A DNA stretch of 64,000 nt, taken from contig NC_088790.1 in the NCBI RefSeq assembly GCF_949628265.1, positions 23,812,545 through 23,876,544 on the forward strand, written 5' to 3'. The position numbers were made by a program, and so were the translations under genes. Position 1 is the first letter of the stretch; every line of letters begins with the position of its first letter. Below the pieces are notes generated by a model that saw nothing but the letters and a program-made list of their open reading frames with translations, had not been told where the DNA came from and searched no databases. Below are positions 12,295 to 35,985 of the stretch, one piece after another. The stretch is from Cloeon dipterum (Eukaryota > Arthropoda > Insecta > Ephemeroptera > Baetidae).

Positions 12295-12649
12295 AACAGA
12301 TGGCGCCACCGTATACTTTCATAATAAATTTAATTTTAAGGCATTTCCGCTGCGATTTCAGACTCAATCCTGCTACTTTGCATTCTTCATTTAATATGCT
12401 TTCTTTTGACGTGCTGAAAACCAAAATCGGTTTAGCCAAACGCCGTAGAATCGTGAAAAACTATTATTTGAAATATAAAATATTTTCCAACGTTTCTACG
12501 GTGAATCGCTGGACTGATTTTGGTTTCCAGCACGTCTAAAGAAAATGTATAAAGTGAAGAATGCACAGTGGCAGGATTTAATCTGAAATAACTGCGGAAG
12601 TGTCTTAAAATTCAATTTATTACCAAAGTATATGGTGGCGCCATCTGTT
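12295..12649. repeat. 355-bp foldback element (long inverted repeat)
   Basis: The first 165 or so bases (12295-12460) are the reverse complement, at roughly 80% identity, of the last 165 (12484-12649). Only about 22 nt separate the arms, so the whole element can fold into one long hairpin. The outermost 16 bp (AACAGATGGCGCCACC) are perfectly inverted at both ends. No clear target-site duplication was found. Possible identities are a foldback-type MITE or a hairpin-RNA (endo-siRNA) locus. Open frames inside it have no coding signature. Confidence 0.85.
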
Positions 12650-13979
12650 GGTGTCTCCAAACTTATTCAATTGTTGCTGAATAGACTCCAAGAAAGCTTA
12701 CTAAAGCCAAAATGTATTATCAAACGTGCCTGTAAAGCTCCACTTAAAATGATAATTTCAATTAATCTTACTCAAAATGTCTTAAAACTATGACGTAAAA
12801 TCACGTGAGGAGCATTTTATTATATAATTAATTAATATATATTAATTCACACAGCCCGAAGCGCTCATCCCCTTCACTCGCTCACTCACACACATATTAG
12901 CTTAATTAATTTTCTTTGTAGCAGAATAATCATTTAGAGCGTGGAGTGTCAGCGATCTGGTTTCCCACACGCCGCCAACAGATTACACGCGGCTGCGGCT
13001 CATTATCGCCCGCTCGCCCTCCGCGCTAATAATATTGGCAACGGCGTGGGCGGGCGGGGCCTGCTCGCAAGCACCTGCCGATTGTTCTCTCGTGGCCACG
13101 CGGACAATCGGCCGGAAAACGAGCTGTGATTTTAATGGTCTGCCGCTAAATCGAGTCAATTCAACGGTGAAATTGGTTCAATCAAAAAATTCTGTTTTAT
13201 TTTATTGTTCGGTATAATACTGCCTGAAATAATTGCATCAGTTTTATTGAGTTTCAAATTATGAGAATCCGCAATGAAAGAATATAATTTTTTGTTTTCT
13301 CTTTAAATCCAAAATCGTCGAAAAATATAAAAAATATTAACGATTCATCACCCTAATTAATTTTAAATGTGTTTTTTATCGATGATTCATACCTCTGAAC
13401 AAAATTTAAATTTAAAATCGCAATTAGAAAAAAGTCTCTCGATATCTAGATTTAGATTACATTTTTAATCTTTCTAAATTTATTTAATATTTAAAATTGA
13501 TGTTTAATTATGCTAAAAATTACTAAAAATATTTTAAGAGCAACTTCAAAAGCATAAAATTGATTTTACAATAGCTTCTCCCGCAGGCTAACAACGAGAA
13601 AATTAAATATCACACTCACGTTCTCTTACTGTACCGCAGGCCTGTCCAAAATGAAATTTTTAACCATAAAGCTGCAGAGAATTTTAAATCGTTGAAATAT
13701 CCGCAAAAGAAAAGAGAAACGAGCTTGAAAGTGGCAACCGTGAAACTCTTAAAAAAAATGAGTTAAGCCAAAAGTTCCATCTTTTTCTTATTTAAACTAT
13801 TTTCAAAGAGAAGAAAAACTGCTCTTGACACACACAAAAAATCCAGAAGGGAATAATATAAATTCACTAACTGCCTCCAAAATCCAGAGCCTTGAAATTT
13901 ACTCTTTCCCAAGCTAAAAATTAATTTTAATAAAAAAAACACCACGTTTTATTCAAACAGGAATCAAATGTTGAAATCA

Positions 13980-14600
13980 AGCGTGGTCTGTTATTTTGCG
14001 GAAAAACAAATCGGCTGGTGTGTTGATGCAGTCGGCGGGCGAGAGGGTCAGCCAATAGGGGCCTGGAAATGGAGTCCAGTTCGGCGGCACAAACGGCGCG
14101 ATGTTATCTGGCTAAACATTAACCGCAAAATGGCGCTTATATAATGCGCACCTTGGGACACAATTAACTGGGGTGTGCAAGCGGGGATCAGCGCTATTTC
14201 TCTCGCTTATCAGCTCCACACCCTGCTCGCTCTGTCCGCCTTCAAACCTCATTACGCGCCGCCCTGTTATGAATGTGTGCCGGAGCGCTCGAAAGCAATT
14301 GCTCCGCAAATTGCCGCTGCTGCTGCCGCCGCCGTGTGTAGCAGCAGTGTAGCAGGGCCTCGCTCGCGTTTTACGAGCTCCACTCTGCTGCGTCGTAAAA
14401 AATAATTGCCTACAGTAAAAATGAGCACTAATGATCATTTATGCATGCGCGAAACACAACTCGCTTTTTGTAATTCCGCAACGCACACACTGCTCGGCTG
14501 CTCTCGAGCGGAAATAATGCATTTTTGTTTTTGTGCCGGACACTCCGCCTGGATTTTCACCTCTGTGTTTGTTTCTAATTTCTGCGGCAGGATTTAAATT
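13980..14600. promoter_or_regulatory. GC-rich island with CCAAT and TATA-like sites
   Basis: The island contains CCAAT (14052), a TATATAAT box within GGCGCTTATATAATGCGC (about 14131-14148) and a GCTGCTGCTGCCGCCGCC triplet stretch (about 14315-14335). It may be an enhancer or a noncoding promoter. No coding exon is convincing. Confidence 0.3.
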
Positions 14601-15354
14601 ATTTTCTTTTCGTGAATTTTCTCGTTTTGCGCAGGGTTCATCTGGATTTGAATGAGGGGTTATAGAAATTAAAAGTCTAAATTCATTATAACGACTTATG
14701 AAATTTTATTTGAATAAAAATTACAGAATTAAGTGCTGAAGGTGCAGAGAATTTATATTTGTTTATCAATCCTCCTCCCAAATCCACATTTAAACTAAAA
14801 ACATTCAGATTTTAGGCGAAATTCCAATGGAGTCACTGCACCCTTGGAAATGTCGCCCTAAATTTCAATGGTAAAAGCTTTTTTTGGTCATCAGGAGCTT
14901 TTTCCAATTATCAATCAGGAAAATGTCAGGTCCTTGGAGATAATGAGAATTTTCTACATTTTTTACTCGTTTTCTATGCAAATTCCCAAAATATTTGCAA
15001 GTTTAAAAGCTATTTAAAACAAGGTATTAAATTTTATTTTTGTTTTATGATTATTTTAATTTACGGCCATGGATAATATACAATATAAAACCCTTCAAAA
15101 TATAAGCTCTAACGTTTTTAAACTATATATAGAAGAAATGCACATTTTCAGTTTAATGCAATTTAAAAATGAAATTATTGGTAATGCTACGATCGGATGT
15201 AGTGTATACATTTTTTTCAGTTCGTTGACCAAAGAATATAGTTCATTTGAGTATATTGTTTGTGAAATTTAGCTACAGTTTAACTCTAAAATGTGCAATA
15301 ATAAAATCAGGATCGACGAACAATTAAATTTCAGGGTTTTCTCGAAAAATTAAA

Positions 15355-15570
15355 TGATTTTGATCCCTTCTCGTCGCAATCTATTATATCCAATGAGGGA
15401 ATTAAAAAAAATCCCAGACTGGAGAAATATAAATCTCTTGAATTCCATTTAGGAGACAATTTCTGCTCGATTAGTCTGCAGTCTTAAGATTTTGAGCCGA
15501 TTTTCTCAAAAAATTAAACGGCAACCTGGGAAATTCTTACCTTTTCCTAATTTTTAAATATCGTTTCACG
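15355..15570 (+). repeat. copy of dispersed repeat family B
   Basis: The 3' part (GCCGATTTTCTCA...AAACGGCAACCTGGGAAATTC at about 15496-15540) matches the copies at 32760-32955 and 22280-22450. The 5' part is more diverged. Confidence 0.5.
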
Positions 15571-15719
15571 TGTAAAGATAAATTTTCTGTTAAGTTTACC
15601 TTAAAAAATATAGTAAAATATAGAGATTTTATTTTTTTAATTCTAACAAAAGAATTTCTTAAACTTATTCGATTGTTGGTCTGTTTGTTTCCCTAAAAAA
15701 CAATTATTAATCATCCCCT

Positions 15720-16430
15720 TTTGCGATGTTTATTCCGCGTGCGTTGTGAATTGCGATTGGGTGGCTTGAGGAAACAGGTAGCTTCAACTGCAGCAATAAA
15801 GCCCATCAACATATGAACGAGGACGGTGTATAAATGCGGCTCATCGCACTCCCGCGCATATCGCGGCAGAGGCGCCGAGTAATTGGGTGCTTTATTAACT
15901 CGTTCGCGCGTCGCGGCCCGATTAATAACGACGGAACGGAGACGCGCGCGCGGGGTGCAGGCGAGAGATAGGAGCTAGGAGAGGAGGAGAAGAAGAAGAG
16001 TGGCAGCTGCATTAATTTGAAATGCAAGCGTCTGCCTAATCTGGCGCTAAAGCGGGGCTACGGTGTCAGCGTCAGCCCCTGGGACGCCAGATTGATAACT
16101 GCTGCGCTGCTCCTATGCGAGCGAGAGAGGAGAATCGCACATGGTTCTCACTCGATCGCTATATATATATATAGCTCGCTCGCCGGCGTACACAACAAAG
16201 AACTATTAAGCTTATCAGGCGGAAATTACCGGCCCTGGGGACTTGCCGCCGCCGCCGCCGCGCGTAAACGATTGAACGCAACACGAGAGAGAGAACGTAA
16301 GGACTCTCTTTCTGCATTTACTACTCGGTCATCCTCATTGTTCGCTCCATTATGCTCTCTCCCTTTCAAGTCTCCGAGAATACAGAATCTGCTTGCGACC
16401 TCAAGTCATTGCAATTTTATTTTATAGAAT
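15720..16430. promoter_or_regulatory. GC-rich island with TATAAA and TA-repeat
   Basis: The island contains TATAAATGCGG (15829-15839), CGCGCGCG (about 15943-15952), a TA dinucleotide tract (about 16160-16172) and a GCC triplet run (16244-16262). A 136-codon open frame crosses it but its residues look like translated repeats. An enhancer or noncoding promoter is the likelier reading. Confidence 0.3.
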
Positions 16431-18162
16431 CGCGTCTGATGTGTAAAATTAAGTCTGAAAATATCTTCCCCGTTATTTAGCATATTTTGTTTTGATTAAA
16501 AAATTTAATTAATAATTTAATAATTTTCGTGATTTATATGTGTGGATGAGGAGAGAAAATCTCAAATGGCAGTTTAATTTTTAAAAAATCGAACTTTAAA
16601 TCGTCACGGGACCGTCCAATGAATATGAAACATGCATGTGAAGCCATTTAATAAGCCTCTTTTGAAACTGCTTGAATAAGCTTTAAATTATTTAAAATAT
16701 ATAATTTAATTTCAGAAATAATTTTTGAATTAAAATGTCTTCTTTAGATTGCGGGATTTTGTGACCTTGTCCTTTGTCCTTTGACCTGGGAAAATATTTT
16801 TGGCAAAACCAGAAGAAATTTTATTTATTAACCTCTCCAAACACAAACACAATTAAAGTTAATTTTCTGATTAAAATGACTTTTCCCATAGAGTTGCAAA
16901 GTTAAAGCTCCTGTAAAATAGGCAATTCATGGAATTTCACCGGAAATTTTCAAGTTTGACTAATATTTACTCCACCAAATTTCATATGTAAATTTCCTGC
17001 CAGTTTATTTCGAGTCTAAATAATATTTAAGCAATTTATATCTTAATTTGAAAAAATAACTAATTTTGCATCATTTTTTTTATCCATATGTTCGTCTTTT
17101 TGTGTGGATTTGTGCGTAGAATAAAAGCCAAAGGATTTATCAGATTATTACACCAATAACTTTTTATTTCCGCGTTTTCCGTATTATTTACAACAATAAT
17201 AGTCCAGTTTTACACACAAGAACATATCGTATTCGCGTTATTTTCCCGCACACTTGAGAATTGTCCTGTTCGGTTTTGAGGTATTTTCGTCTTTACAAAA
17301 AATTGATACGCGCGGTCGTAGACTTATTTACATTAATTATAAGAGCAAACTAAATTATCTCAGGTGAACTGTTTGTTGGTCCTTTGGGTTGAAAACGAGC
17401 GTCCGTCTCACTTTTCTAAAAATTAAATGAGTGTGTGCCACTTCTGCTTTCCTTCTTCTATGTACAAACAATTCCTCTTTTACAAAGGACTTTCTGTTCT
17501 GCGAGATTGGAACTGACGAGGGTGTTAATTGACATTTTTTGGAGGTGGAAATTCTAGACGGCCAGCTAATTTTTTCTGTCCGTATATCGCTGATGTACTT
17601 TTAGACATACCAAATGAGCACGAAATACACGACTTTGAAACTTATATGAATCACACTAAAATCGTCTTGCGAAGTCAGATAAAACAAATGGACATAACAT
17701 TTAAAATGTTTTAATTTCAAATTAACAGTTGCTTATGAAACCTGTTGAGGTAATAAAAATTTATTCAATCGTTAAGATTTGACTATTTTATCCGCTTCTA
17801 ATTTTCAATGCTGGAAATCACATTTTACTTGTTGTATGATTATTTTTTTTTTTTAAATTTTGTTGGATTTGTAAGCTGAAAAAACTGCTATGCCAAAATT
17901 GACCAGTTGTTTTTCTGACTATTTTATTCAGTCATTTTCTGACTGACAATAAGAAAAGCTTGTGAACCTACTGAAGTATCCGATTTTGATTTAAAAATGA
18001 AATTTAAATTCGACCTCTATATACATATATATATATGCTCATATTAGAAAAAAAGTTAATTTGAACTGATCAAAGCTTTTGAAAATGAAATAGGAAAAAT
18101 CACATCTGTATAATTGTTTCAAAAAGCTCAAGAAACTAAGTTAATAAATATTAAAAAATAAT

Positions 18163-18168
18163 TTTATT
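18163..18168 (-). terminator. candidate slou poly(A) signal
   Basis: AATAAA on the minus strand about 840 nt past the slou stop codon. Other AT-rich hexamer variants are nearby, so this is only one candidate. Confidence 0.3.
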
Positions 18169-19005
18169 ATTTTATAGATTTTATACACACAAAATTGATC
18201 AGTACATAATAGAGGGTTAATAAATTTAAACTGGTTATCGACTATGTAAAGCCTATTAGGACTGTTTTAATTAACCATTTTCTGCTTGTGATAGCAATTT
18301 AAGATTTTCCATGCTGCAAAAAGAACAGCTGTTTGACCGAAATCCCTGGGTATTTTACATAAATACTGAAAAAAGTAATTGATTAATTAGCTGTATACCC
18401 CAGAAAACCTGACAATTTTACTTACTCTAAATATTTCATTAACAGTCCAACAATATTTAATAAAAAAATAAAAATTATATGTGTATACATATGGAAAATA
18501 AAATTAAAAGCTTCGTTTTGAAATTGATTTCAATTAATAGTCTACGATGCGCCTGAAATTTGATTATCTTTTATAATTAATGCGCACCATCTAAAAATAA
18601 CTTTGTTTTCAATGAGGCCAGTTTTAGTTTTAGTCGATTTTTAAATGTGGCTCAATATATGTCTTTAGAATTGCGTGATTCATACTGATTTGGCATCTAG
18701 AAGTAAACCAAACGCACAATCCGATAAAAATTCCCAATCCTCTTGACCAGTAAAATCTCCATAATAATTGCTAATTTTTGTAATCATTTTAATTTCCAAC
18801 TTAGATCCGAAACGAGTGTTTTAGTTTTTTTCCAATCCCGCAGAGTGCATACCTCTGGCAATCGAATGAAACGTGCTCCAGCAACTGTCTCTAGCAGGGC
18901 GAGTGAGTCATTGATATAATTTTAGATCACAATCACAGTTACAATTATAAACTGGTTCCGCGCGACGCGAGAGTCAAGAAACACTTTTTACAGGGGGGCC
19001 CGTCA

Positions 19006-31786
<12,781 letters not shown>

Positions 31787-31935
31787 CCACACTGACGCCC
31801 CGACACACTCGCAACGCTCCGAGGGCGGCCATCAACGGGGGCGTGGCCCCGCACGCCGCGCATCCCATTGGCCGGGGGGCGGGGCCGCCGCGATTGCTTC
31901 CCGCTCCAGCCTTAATTAAATTATTATAACCCCCT
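31787..31935 (-). promoter_or_regulatory. slou proximal promoter
   Basis: Immediately upstream of the slou start the DNA is GC-rich. It contains an inverse CCAAT box (31864-31870), a GC box (GGGGCGGGG, about 31875-31883) and, on the minus strand, TATAAT (31928-31923) followed by TTTAATTAAG, a homeodomain core. The TATA-like element would place a start near 31895 and a 5' UTR of about 110 nt. Its weakness and the CCAAT position leave the exact start open. Confidence 0.45.
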
Positions 31936-32759
31936 CCCCTGCCCCCACCCCCCGCCCGACAACCCTGCTCGGCCGGCTAAATGATGTGCAAATATATTAA
32001 CAGCGGGTTTGTGCATATCGATCTCTCAAGCACGCTGGACCCGACGGATTTATCTCATTAGCCCAGGCCCGGACTGCTGCGCCTGCCTTCTTGTCCCGAG
32101 AATAATTAATTGAAGAGTTAGCGTTGTTGCTTTAAACGCTCTTGCACAGCTCTCAGTAGCCTCCCCGACGTTGGGTTTTTTTTATTTTTCAAAATAAAGA
32201 AAAGGAGAGTAGGCAATTTTTTGCGCACAAATGCTGCCCAGGTTGCATAATTTAAATTAAAATCAACATTCAAATGGGATTTTTTCCATTGTGTTAATTA
32301 AAGCAAAATTTGCGATGTTTTAAAGAGATTAACAGCTATAAATTAAATTTAAGGACTGTTTCTCCTCTTTCTCTGTTCGCGTGTGACGATAAAAACAACA
32401 CAAAAAAGGTCATTGGCTCTTATTACGGCACAGACTTCAGACTGATTTATAAATACGAATTACTTAATCAAAACATAATTATTGATTGACCTTTTTTCCT
32501 AAAATCAAAGAAGTCATCTACTTTTTTATTTTAAAAACAACTAAACTACCAATGAATACACGTCAAATTGTTTTCGACAGCAGAATTTTATTTTAATAAA
32601 AAATTAATCACTAGATGAAAGTATAGTTGCTGACCACTGACAATAATTTTTATTGATTTCTACAGCGTGCAAAAATTCATTCAGACTGAGTATCAATTAA
32701 ACTGCAGATTTTTCCAATTTTCTAGAAAAGTTTGACGGCTTGTCCATTTATGTTTTTGC

Positions 32760-32955
32760 TTAGATTTCGATTTCTAAATCGTTGGAATTTTTGTGTCTAT
32801 GAAATAAATTTTCCTAGTTTTTTAAAAAGAAAATCGAGATTTTCTAAAGGGAGACAGTGCTCGCCGCTTGATTATCATGCAAACTTTGGAGTCGATTTTC
32901 TCAGAAATTTAAACAGTGGCCTGGGAAATTTCAGCTTTTTCTAAATTTTCAACAG
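32760..32955 (+). repeat. copy of dispersed repeat family B
   Basis: Starts GATTTCGATTTC and shares GGGAGACAGTGCTCGCCG, AAACTTTGGAGTCGATTTTC and TTTAAACAGTGGCCTGGGAA with the 22280 and 15355 copies. It is one of the longest plus-orientation copies in the window. Confidence 0.65.
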
Positions 32956-33962
32956 AACAATTAAAATATTTTCCAGGATTTTGTTAACTCGACCAATTTT
33001 ATACACTGAATATAAAAGCAACATTTTGAGAGATTTATATGAATTAAACTCATTCTGCAAGAACACAATACTTAAGATGAGTAATTATTTTAAACAAATG
33101 TGGTGACGAGAAACTCAAAAGCAAATAACTGCTGTGCAACAATAAAAAAAGTGATCTTGTGACCAGAAACAAATTCAATTAGCCGTAAAACACTGCTACA
33201 GTTGAGAATTTTATTTTATAACCTCTGTCATGATTGTAAAAAATCCTTAAGTTCCTTCATTAATTAAAAGCAGGCATAAATTTTTAATTACTCTTTGATG
33301 GTTACGCATTTTTTCTAAATAAAAATCAGATCCATTACTTTAATTAAAAATACACTAATGGTATTTTATTTAACTTTCGACAAATACACCAGCAATTTAG
33401 AGGTTTTTAGTCGGCTCTTTCAATCGGGTTGTATAGGCTTAAAAACATGCAAACACTTTCCCTTTTATCCTGATGGGCTGGTTAAATATTTCAGACTAAT
33501 GAAACGCGCTGCGAGTGTCCATTAAACACGCGTTAATTAAATCGGAAGCATTCCAGCCAACTAATTTTGTTTGCGAACAGTCGATGGCTGGTTTATCATC
33601 AATGAGGGCTAAATTTCACGGTTTTGGATTTTCAAAAAAACTGCAACTGGGATTTATAATCGTTATATGTATATTGCTGACTATTTTATCAGAGCTTCGA
33701 ATCTATTCATGAGAATATCAAATGAGCACGACAAATTCAATTTTATGCCTATTAAACCACACTTGAAATCGATTAAAGCCGTTTATAAATCTATACAATC
33801 CACTAATTTATTCAGTTTTGTCATTCAAGTATGATTTTCTCTTTAAAATAAATAGTATACCTCGCATTCATTTGAACCATGACCAAGAACTAGACCATTA
33901 AGACTAATTGAACCCCAAAACCAACTTTTTTCAAATTACGTGACGAGTGACACAAATTGTTC

Positions 33963-34440
33963 CATTTTTGCCACCAAATCTCAAGTTCTAAAAGTCAGAA
34001 TCGCAAAAACTGCACACCGTTCGACTCGTCTCATTCTCCCCTAGAGAGCCAAAGGGTTCTGAGGGTGATCAACCCTCATCCCCTTCCGCCCTAAGCATTT
34101 CAATAACGATAAAAATCGCACTTTCAGAAACTTTTTTAATCACAATTCTCTTAAATTAACATAAATCTATCCCAAACTACCCCTATCCTTTAAGAGAGTG
34201 AAAAGGGTTAAAATAAATATCTAAATAGAAGAATTTCATCGCAATTTTAATAATAAATTTTTACTTTGGGATGTAGAAACAAAAAAAGGCAAATTGGGGT
34301 TGATCGGCGACCACCCTCAACCCCCAAAATCCATCGGCTATCTAGGGGAAGTTGAGACGAGTCGAACGGTGTGCAGTTTTTGCAATTCTGATGGCTCAAA
34401 CCCGAGATTTGGCGATGACAATGTTGGCAAAAATTCAAAG
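33963..34440. repeat. second foldback element (about 130-bp arms)
   Basis: The left arm (about 33963-34093) and right arm (about 34288-34440) are inverted copies around a loop of roughly 195 nt. The best block is a 31-bp perfect inverted match (34003-34033 against 34353-34383). The other blocks (CCAAATCTC, CCCCTAGAGAGCC, GATCAACCC) are diverged. It shares no obvious sequence with the foldback at 12295. No coding capacity and no clear target duplication were seen. Confidence 0.8.
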
Positions 34441-35887
34441 TTTAAATTTTTGGTAACATTTCCAAGGTCTAATAATAATTTGACGATTTAAAAATCAACG
34501 GGATAACCCTGAATGAATGGATGGGGCTTATTTGATTGTTGTTTTAAAAACAAGAAAAAATCGAACAATTCAGTAACAATATTTTATAATTTAATGTTGA
34601 AGATTTTCTATTATATTTTTATTTGTAATAATTATCCACGAAATTCTATCTACGAATTCATGAATAAATTAAATGAAGTAGTGAGGCTGAACGAAACTCA
34701 ACGGAGCCTTTCTACATCTATAGAGAGGAAAACGAGTCCCGCATCCCATATATATTATCATTTATTTTTTGTCCGGAATTAGTGCTGTGGGAATCGGTTG
34801 ATTTGGCGCGTTAACCATGCTTCAAATCGTCGGACGCAATTAGAAATATAAAAAGCAGGCCTGTATGTCGTGTACGGCAAATAAGGTGGCCATTTCATGC
34901 GTGTTAGACGCGGCGCTGCTCATTGTGGGCCGTGCAGCGCAGTGTGTGCGTGTAATAATAACACACCGCACAATGAAAGCAGAGTGTAAATGAGAAGCAG
35001 ATAACATTTTGCCCATTGGACCACGTAATGAGTTACAAAAAACAACAATGCAGCGCGAGGGGCGCGATTCGTGAGAGCCAACACACCGGCAAATCGGTGC
35101 GCGATGAAAAAAGCAGCCGACAGGACAGGTGCTGGTGGGAACTAATCAAATTACATTTCATTGTGTGCCATTATCAAATTATTTCCCGGCCGCTCGATTG
35201 CATTGCGTTTTCGACCCGCCGCGCCGCGTTTGATTGACTCACTTTCATGCTCCTCTTTAATCGCAATTCGCTCTCGAGGCCACCTCATTTTTATATACTA
35301 TGTGCGCTGCCCGTGCAAATGTTGCTTTCCGAGAATCGAGGCTCGTGGGAATCGGATGCTGTTAGCGTTTTCAGCTACCAATCAAAGATTTACTTTTAAT
35401 GGTCAGCACTGCAAATGGAAATGGGTTCATTTTTGGTCAATTAAAATTTCTTTAAAATCAAAATCGGAAAATAAATGTGGATTTTAGGAATGATTAATTC
35501 TGGCTCAGTCGCGGTGATTAATTTAATTGTTTATGACGAATCAAATAGTCTTTTAGAAATTTTAAAATGTAGCAAGTCTATATAAATGTTTGATATATAT
35601 CGCCAATTGTAGTTTAAATTGTTTAAAGTTAACATTTCATATTCCAGCAGATCTAATTGTGTTGTGGTCACCTCAATGGACCGAACAGATTATTATTATA
35701 ATTTTTTTAGCAATTCAGTACTGCTGATTTTGATGTTTTTTACTGGATTGATCTTGCAAAATCCAAATAATGTCCTCGTCGCCAATGCAGAAATGAATCC
35801 TTTGAGAAATTAGTTTTTGAGCCTAAATTTTCAGAGGCAACAATTTTAATTATTTAGTTAAATAGCTGCAAAAATTTGTATATTTTT

Positions 35888-35985
35888 AAAATCTTCCTTC
35901 TTGAAATCTAATTTAATTTTACAAGAAAGAGTTTCCCAGAAAATTGGAATACACGTTGGATACCACGGACGAAATTTATAGTAAA
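35888..35985 (-). repeat. partial copy of dispersed repeat family B
   Basis: CTTGAAATCTAATTT, AAGAGTTTCCC and CGTTGGATACC align in order with the 41319 and 49390 copies. Both ends are diverged. Confidence 0.5.

Larger units (their letters stand above)
4000..18160. other. gene-poor region 3' of slou: AT-rich DNA with GC-richer islands
   Basis: I find no coding exon here. The stretch alternates between AT-rich DNA with many T/A homopolymers and GC-richer islands at about 4735-5230, 5935-6260, 7020-7565, 9420-10075, 11190-11850, 12850-13150, 13980-14600 and 15720-16430. The islands carry CT/GA tracts, GCC triplet runs and TAAT homeodomain cores, as expected for regulatory DNA around a developmental transcription-factor gene. 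Long open frames in the islands (for example 16017-16427) are composition effects. The AT-rich spacers 8100-9400 and 16440-18160 show only the repeats listed separately. Confidence 0.55.

Noticed and set aside
12300-12539. Open frame of 79 codons
   Set aside because: It is entirely inside the foldback element and has no exon signals. The opposite arm does not preserve the frame.
16017-16427. 136-codon plus-strand open frame
   Set aside because: It lies in a GC-richer island and translates TA and GCC repeats. Its residue order shows no domain, and there is no splice or start context.
17529-17714. 61-codon plus-strand open frame with a protein-like middle (DIPNEHEIHDFETYM)
   Set aside because: Single short frame with no start context, splice signals or recognisable family. 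It could not be told apart from chance.
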